Shown: positions 21,615 to 24,697 of the stretch, piece after piece | How the letters are laid out: each line of letters begins with the position of its first letter | How positions within the stretch are numbered: the first letter of the stretch is position 1 | Assembly (NCBI GenBank): GCA_013115135.1 | Contig: JABANP010000653.1 | Location: 1 to 24,697 of the forward strand | Direction of reading: 5' to 3' | Origin: Perkinsus olseni | Lineage: Eukaryota > Perkinsozoa > Perkinsida > Perkinsidae | Length of the DNA: 24,697 nucleotides | The notes under the pieces: model-generated | Seen by the model: only the letters and a program-made list of their open reading frames with translations | The model's database searches: none | Told to the model about the DNA's origin: nothing | Made by a program: the position numbers and the translations under genes

Positions 21615-22367
21615 CTAGTTCTTGTACATACAGGCATTTCCTCTAGGGTCTGGGAAAGCTACGCAGATTCCCGACTCCGGGCAGTCCTGAGAGTGCGAAG
21701 AAAAGGCTCAGGGGTTTTATTATCTACCGAAGAGCTGCAACCTGCTCACGTGATGTGACGCACAGTTGACGAAGCAACGATTGACGTAGCACTCTGGCGA
21801 CCCTCCAGGAGGCTTGGGGCAGCTCTTAGTTGTGATGCAAGCGCTTATACAGACCGCCGCAAAGACGACATTATTCTCAACCGGAGAGTAGATACTAAGG
21901 AAAGGTGGGAGCAGCGGCTCCAGGGCTGCTGTGGGGTTCTTTGCAAAGCACAAGCAAACTGCTGGCTTGTGCTTTTAAAGAGCCGGTTGGCGGAGAAGAC
22001 GAGGACTTCCTGCTCACCAACATGAACGGACCTTCCTTAGTGTTGCAGCGGCATCCGTCTACAACATTGTTTCCTGAGGTGTAGCATTTTCCCACCGGCT
22101 TCTCGTAGACGTTCCCGCCTGAGTCAGGAGTGTTGACCTCACAGGTTATATACGAATGTAAAGGACTCAACCCACCATAAATCGGGCGGTCAACGCTCCC
22201 GTTCCCAGGAGAGGAAATCGGTAGGGGGCTCACCCTCCTGAAGGGTGACACAGCGTGCCTCTATGGGATGTCCTCACTTACAAGTATCCTCTGAAGTCAA
22301 GCTTTTCAAGATCCAGGACGGCACCGCGTAGGCAGACGAAGCACAGAATTTCGACGACGCCGCGCAT
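21615..22367 (-). CDS. Secreted Cys-rich family protein, copy 2, complete
   Basis: Four minus-strand exons: 22367-22282, 22165-22018, 21875-21750, 21686-21615 (stop TAG), phases consistent, 143 residues. Exon 1 starts MRGVVEILCFVCLRGAVLDL, a weak signal peptide compared with copy 1. Exon 2 has ITCEVNTPDSGGNVYEKPVG, KCY and GCRCN. Exon 3 has VCISACITTKSCPKPP and C.....C...C. Exon 4 reads DCPESGICVAFPDP and ends ACMYKN. Two intron positions match copies 1 and 3; the first intron (22166-22281) is extra. The 142 bp intron 21876-22017 carries a 29 bp hairpin. Unspliced, the region looks frameshifted, which would wrongly suggest a pseudogene. The function is unknown. Confidence 0.78.
21946..21974. 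repeat. 29-bp hairpin inside an intron
   Basis: 10 bp arms (AAGCACAAGC and complement) around nine bases, within the intron 21876-22017 of the Cys-rich copy 2. Confidence 0.8.
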
Positions 22368-22634
22368 GTCGAGAGGGTTTCTTGTTGCTGTGTTGCTCGA
22401 AGTCAGCGGCGCCCGTTATAGCTCGGGGTTGAACCGAGGAGACATGCTCCATCTCATCCCAAGCTAGTGGCCTTAAGCCTCTGCAGAGAGGTCTTATCAG
22501 CAAGCCAGGGAGGTTATGATGAGGCACCTAGGAAGGTCTCCACATTTCATTACTGAGGGGAGGGAACCGTGGAGGATATCTTCGGGTAGCTTTCAATGCA
22601 AGCTATGGTGGTGCCATACTAGGTGGAGACAGCC

Positions 22635-22656
22635 ATCGAGATTCTCGATTCGAGGA
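22635..22656. repeat. Zigzag scar, target ATCGAGAA
   Basis: TCGAGA-T-TCTCGA-T-TCGAGG, one mismatch; outer bases fit. Confidence 0.75.
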
Positions 22657-22740
22657 GGTACGCACGAGGAGTTACGTACGATGCTCACCTTGGCACGCAC
22701 TTCGAAACTGCGGGGAATTCTTCCTAGAAGCCCCCTTGCG

Positions 22741-22762
22741 GAGATGAACCACCTCAGGTGAT
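22741..22762. repeat. Zigzag scar, diverged, target GAGGTGAT
   Basis: AGATGA-A-CCACCT-C-AGGTGA, two mismatches; both outer bases fit. Confidence 0.65.
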
Positions 22763-22853
22763 GCAAATCCTCGAGAACTGATCATTTCCTGGATGCTCCC
22801 AAGGCTTCCGTTGATTTCCCAAGATCTGCAATCACGCGAAAGAGTCCGGGACT

Positions 22854-22875
22854 CCCGAAGGCTTCGGGCCGAAGC
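22854..22875. repeat. Zigzag scar nested in an older palindrome, target CCCGAAGC
   Basis: CCGAAG-G-CTTCGG-G-CCGAAG, exact; outer bases fit. Removing the 14 bp gain restores CCGGGA-C-TCCCGA-A-GCGGGA, an older scar-like repeat. Confidence 0.85.
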
Positions 22876-22960
22876 GGGAGTATGAGCAACTTTTATAAGA
22901 GGTTTCTGCCTGATGGACCATCGGTGACCAAAGCGGTACACCACTATGGATGCCATCACT

Positions 22961-22982
22961 TGATGGTAACCATCAGATGGTT
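22961..22982. repeat. Zigzag scar, target TGATGGTT
   Basis: GATGGT-A-ACCATC-A-GATGGT, exact; outer bases fit. CCATCA just upstream adds another inverted copy. Confidence 0.85.
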
Positions 22983-23142
22983 CACCGCCTTCCCCTTCGA
23001 AGGGTTCGCAGCAAAGCTCGAATACGTCATCGGGTTTGTGTTTGGCATGTGTGGAGGTCTGGGCACCGCCCGGAGCAGGTTCAAGCAAGCGTAGTAAGCG
23101 TCGTTCGGGCGTGAGTTAGTCGGCGCTCAAGGGACGGTCACA

Positions 23143-23164
23143 GTGTGAACTTCACACTGTGAAG
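23143..23164. repeat. Zigzag scar, target GTGTGAAG
   Basis: TGTGAA-C-TTCACA-C-TGTGAA, exact; outer bases fit. The left part extends to a 23 bp palindrome with 11 bp arms. Confidence 0.85.
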
Positions 23165-24374
23165 AAACAGCCTGTTGCATTCGCGGGCGCTGGGAGCAGA
23201 GCCTGATACGGAGAGGTCCTCGAGTCGATTCCTAGAGATTTTTCCTCGCACCGTTTGTTGGCTGCCTGGGCGACGTTGCCTTTGTGCTCGCGTGCAAGGC
23301 AATGGGACTGCGGTGTCACATTGACTGCGGACCCGAGGCGCGTTGGTGTGTGTGAGTTTATAGTCCAACGCCGGTTCCGGCTTAGTTAGACTCCTGCCAA
23401 TGTGCACAGTTGGAGACTTTCTGTAGCATTGACATGCGGTGCAATCAGACAAATTGCCAAGAAGCTACCGTGCAGATTTCTTAGGCAATGCAACAGAACC
23501 ACTGAGTTTTATGCTAGAAGTGATTTAAACTTCATGGTTCATGGCCAGATATGACCACTCTTGCATGCCAGGACCCGGATGAGTCTGTTATCAACGGACT
23601 CCGTGAGTGCAAGGCTTCATCCGAGGGTATAGCTTGTGCAACTTAGTATATTTGTCTCGCTTGGGGTTTGTATGCTGTAATGGTTTCCCGGATCAGGGAA
23701 ATAATCGGAATGTGGGCCCGGCACAATCATACCGCCTGGCGAATGCTGGGTTAGCAAATAGAGGGGAAACTCTCACTTGGAGTCGTCACGACATAGGGAC
23801 CAGGATGACGCTGCGGTTCGCCTGCGGGAGTGTGTGTCCGCGCGTTATATGATCCTCAAAGTCTAGTGGTGTTAGAACCGCGCTGCTCCCTTCAAGCCAA
23901 TTAGCGATGACACAGAATATCTATCGTAGAGAAATGCGGAACGATTTCTTGTAGGGGAAACCTCTAGCTGTGGTTCGATGCGATTAGGATCACCCTTGTG
24001 TGTGCGGCCCGGGCGAGCGCGAAAGTTTGTGCGGGTTGTGGCACCCGATTACTGGCTAGTGAGCTAGTCGTGGAGTAATATATGGAGGTGTTGGTGGATG
24101 TGCAACGAAGTGTTATAGCTCTTTCCCATCCCTCCCATTCCCTTGACGTTGGGGGACCCGGAGTGGCTCGGGGTTTTGGAGTTTGATGGTCTTGACGTAA
24201 TCTCCTTACCCTAGCTACTCCCGGGTCTGCATTCGCGAATCCGGTCTCGAGGAGGTGTCCCCTCTCGCGGGTTCTGGTTTCGCGTATGCCTCTCCCAACC
24301 TCAGCGTCTATGGGTTTCCTACATGAGGACAGAGAACGACATCATATTCATCGTAGACATTTCCAGAGGGGAGT

Positions 24375-24396
24375 AGATATCGGATATCTGATATCC
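24375..24396. repeat. Zigzag scar, target AGATATCC
   Basis: GATATC-G-GATATC-T-GATATC; the hexamer is self-complementary, and outer bases fit. Confidence 0.75.
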
Positions 24397-24437
24397 GGAA
24401 GGAGACTCCCTTCGCCGGAGGTATTGGGCTAGCTTGC

Positions 24438-24471
24438 GTTGCTAGGTGAAGCCTTTACCACACCTAGCAAC
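24438..24471. repeat. Hairpin, 11-bp arms
   Basis: GTTGCTAGGTG and its complement with a 12 nt loop; no T-run follows. Confidence 0.8.
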
Positions 24472-24474
24472 TCA

Positions 24475-24496
24475 GCGGCTGCCAGCCGCCGGCTGC
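24475..24496. repeat. Zigzag scar
   Basis: CGGCTG-C-CAGCCG-C-CGGCTG, exact arms; the left outer base fits, the right does not. Confidence 0.8.
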
Positions 24497-24577
24497 ACCG
24501 GGGTCACTACCTACTAGGTAGGTACCAGCGCCGCGCTACCACTCAGCACGGCTTTGTCGCGCGGAGCAGCGCCATCA

Positions 24578-24599
24578 CCAGTCAGTGACTGGCAGTCAC
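24578..24599. repeat. Zigzag scar, target CCAGTCAC
   Basis: CAGTCA-G-TGACTG-G-CAGTCA, exact; outer bases fit. Confidence 0.85.
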
Positions 24600-24624
24600 C
24601 ACCGGGAGGGAGGGCGAGGTGAAT

Positions 24625-24675
24625 AAAAAATGAACAACGACAGTTGTAACTTACAACTGTCGTTGTTCATTTTTT
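24625..24675. repeat. 51-bp perfect palindrome
   Basis: 25 bp arms (AAAAAATGAACAACGACAGT then TGTAA, and the complement) around a single C, 22 bp before the window end. The A-run on one side and T-run on the other would act as a T-tract in both directions. Confidence 0.9.
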
Positions 24676-24697
24676 TGACAACTTATAAGGGCTACAA

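Larger units (their letters stand above)
22368..24697. other. Intergenic to the window end, no gene recognised
   Basis: Eight zigzag scars and several long palindromes. A 138-codon minus-strand frame at 22672-23088 passes through three scars and has no motif. 23200-24370 is nearly free of scars and shows no recognisable gene or RNA. Confidence 0.45.

Noticed and set aside
22672..23088. 138-codon minus-strand open frame
   Set aside because: It runs through three zigzag scars, has no recognisable motif and no paralog in the window.
8781..24599. Zigzag sites as protein-binding sites or CRISPR-like or MITE family members
   Set aside because: Hexamers differ from site to site, so no shared binding sequence or family exists; only geometry is conserved.
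24625..24675. Rho-independent type terminator
   Set aside because: The context is eukaryotic and no gene was found to end here; recorded as a palindrome only.

Overview
The window reads as nuclear DNA of a unicellular eukaryote, most likely a perkinsid or other alveolate. The grounds are a calcium-dependent protein kinase cut by many short introns, dense 45-335 bp introns in every protein gene, eukaryotic tRNA-Thr genes, a eukaryotic hAT DNA transposon, and a small family of secreted cysteine-rich proteins. The lineage is an inference; no rRNA or spliced-leader gene is visible.

Left part (1-8060): an intron-rich gene block on the + strand. It holds a CDPK-type kinase (exons 2-3255, 511 residues visible, N-terminus outside the window), exons of unrecognised genes (3481-3849, 4490-4892, 5528-6468) and a HIT/HINT-like protein (6705-8060). 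Its introns carry two kinds of repeat: AT-rich strings around TTTTCCGGAAAATTT, and a ~43 bp element with terminal inverted repeats (GTATCTT...AAGATAC) that in one case makes up almost the whole intron.

Right part (about 8060-24697): gene-poor. It holds three minus-strand copies of one secreted Cys-rich gene family (11631-12051, 18790-19309, 21615-22367) with matching intron positions. It also holds a tandem array of tRNA-Thr genes at an exact 174 bp period (13740-15900), in which CGT and TGT anticodons are interspersed, and decayed copies to about 18200. A 1220 bp hAT element (16021-17240; 11 bp TIRs, 8 bp target duplication GTGGTAGA) splits one tRNA gene in its D-loop.

The most striking signal is a stereotyped short repeat seen 30 times between 8781 and 24599 and not once in the first 8.7 kb. 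Each has the form A-x-A'-y-A: a 6-mer, one base, its reverse complement, one base, the 6-mer again. In nearly every case the bases just outside are the complements of y and x. The whole 22 bp is therefore bases 1-7 of an 8-mer, then the full reverse complement of that 8-mer, then bases 2-8 of it. This is the exact product expected if an element with 8 bp target duplications leaves hairpin-capped flanks (the hAT mechanism), both hairpins are opened eight bases in, and the complementary overhangs anneal. Two kinds of evidence inside the window support this. Unexpanded paralogous sites in the tRNA array show a gain of exactly 14 bp. One scar in a tRNA relic has as its decoded 8-mer GTGGTAGA, the same target the resident hAT element duplicated in a sister tRNA gene. 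I interpret the 30 repeats as uniform hAT excision scars; that is an inference from sequence alone.
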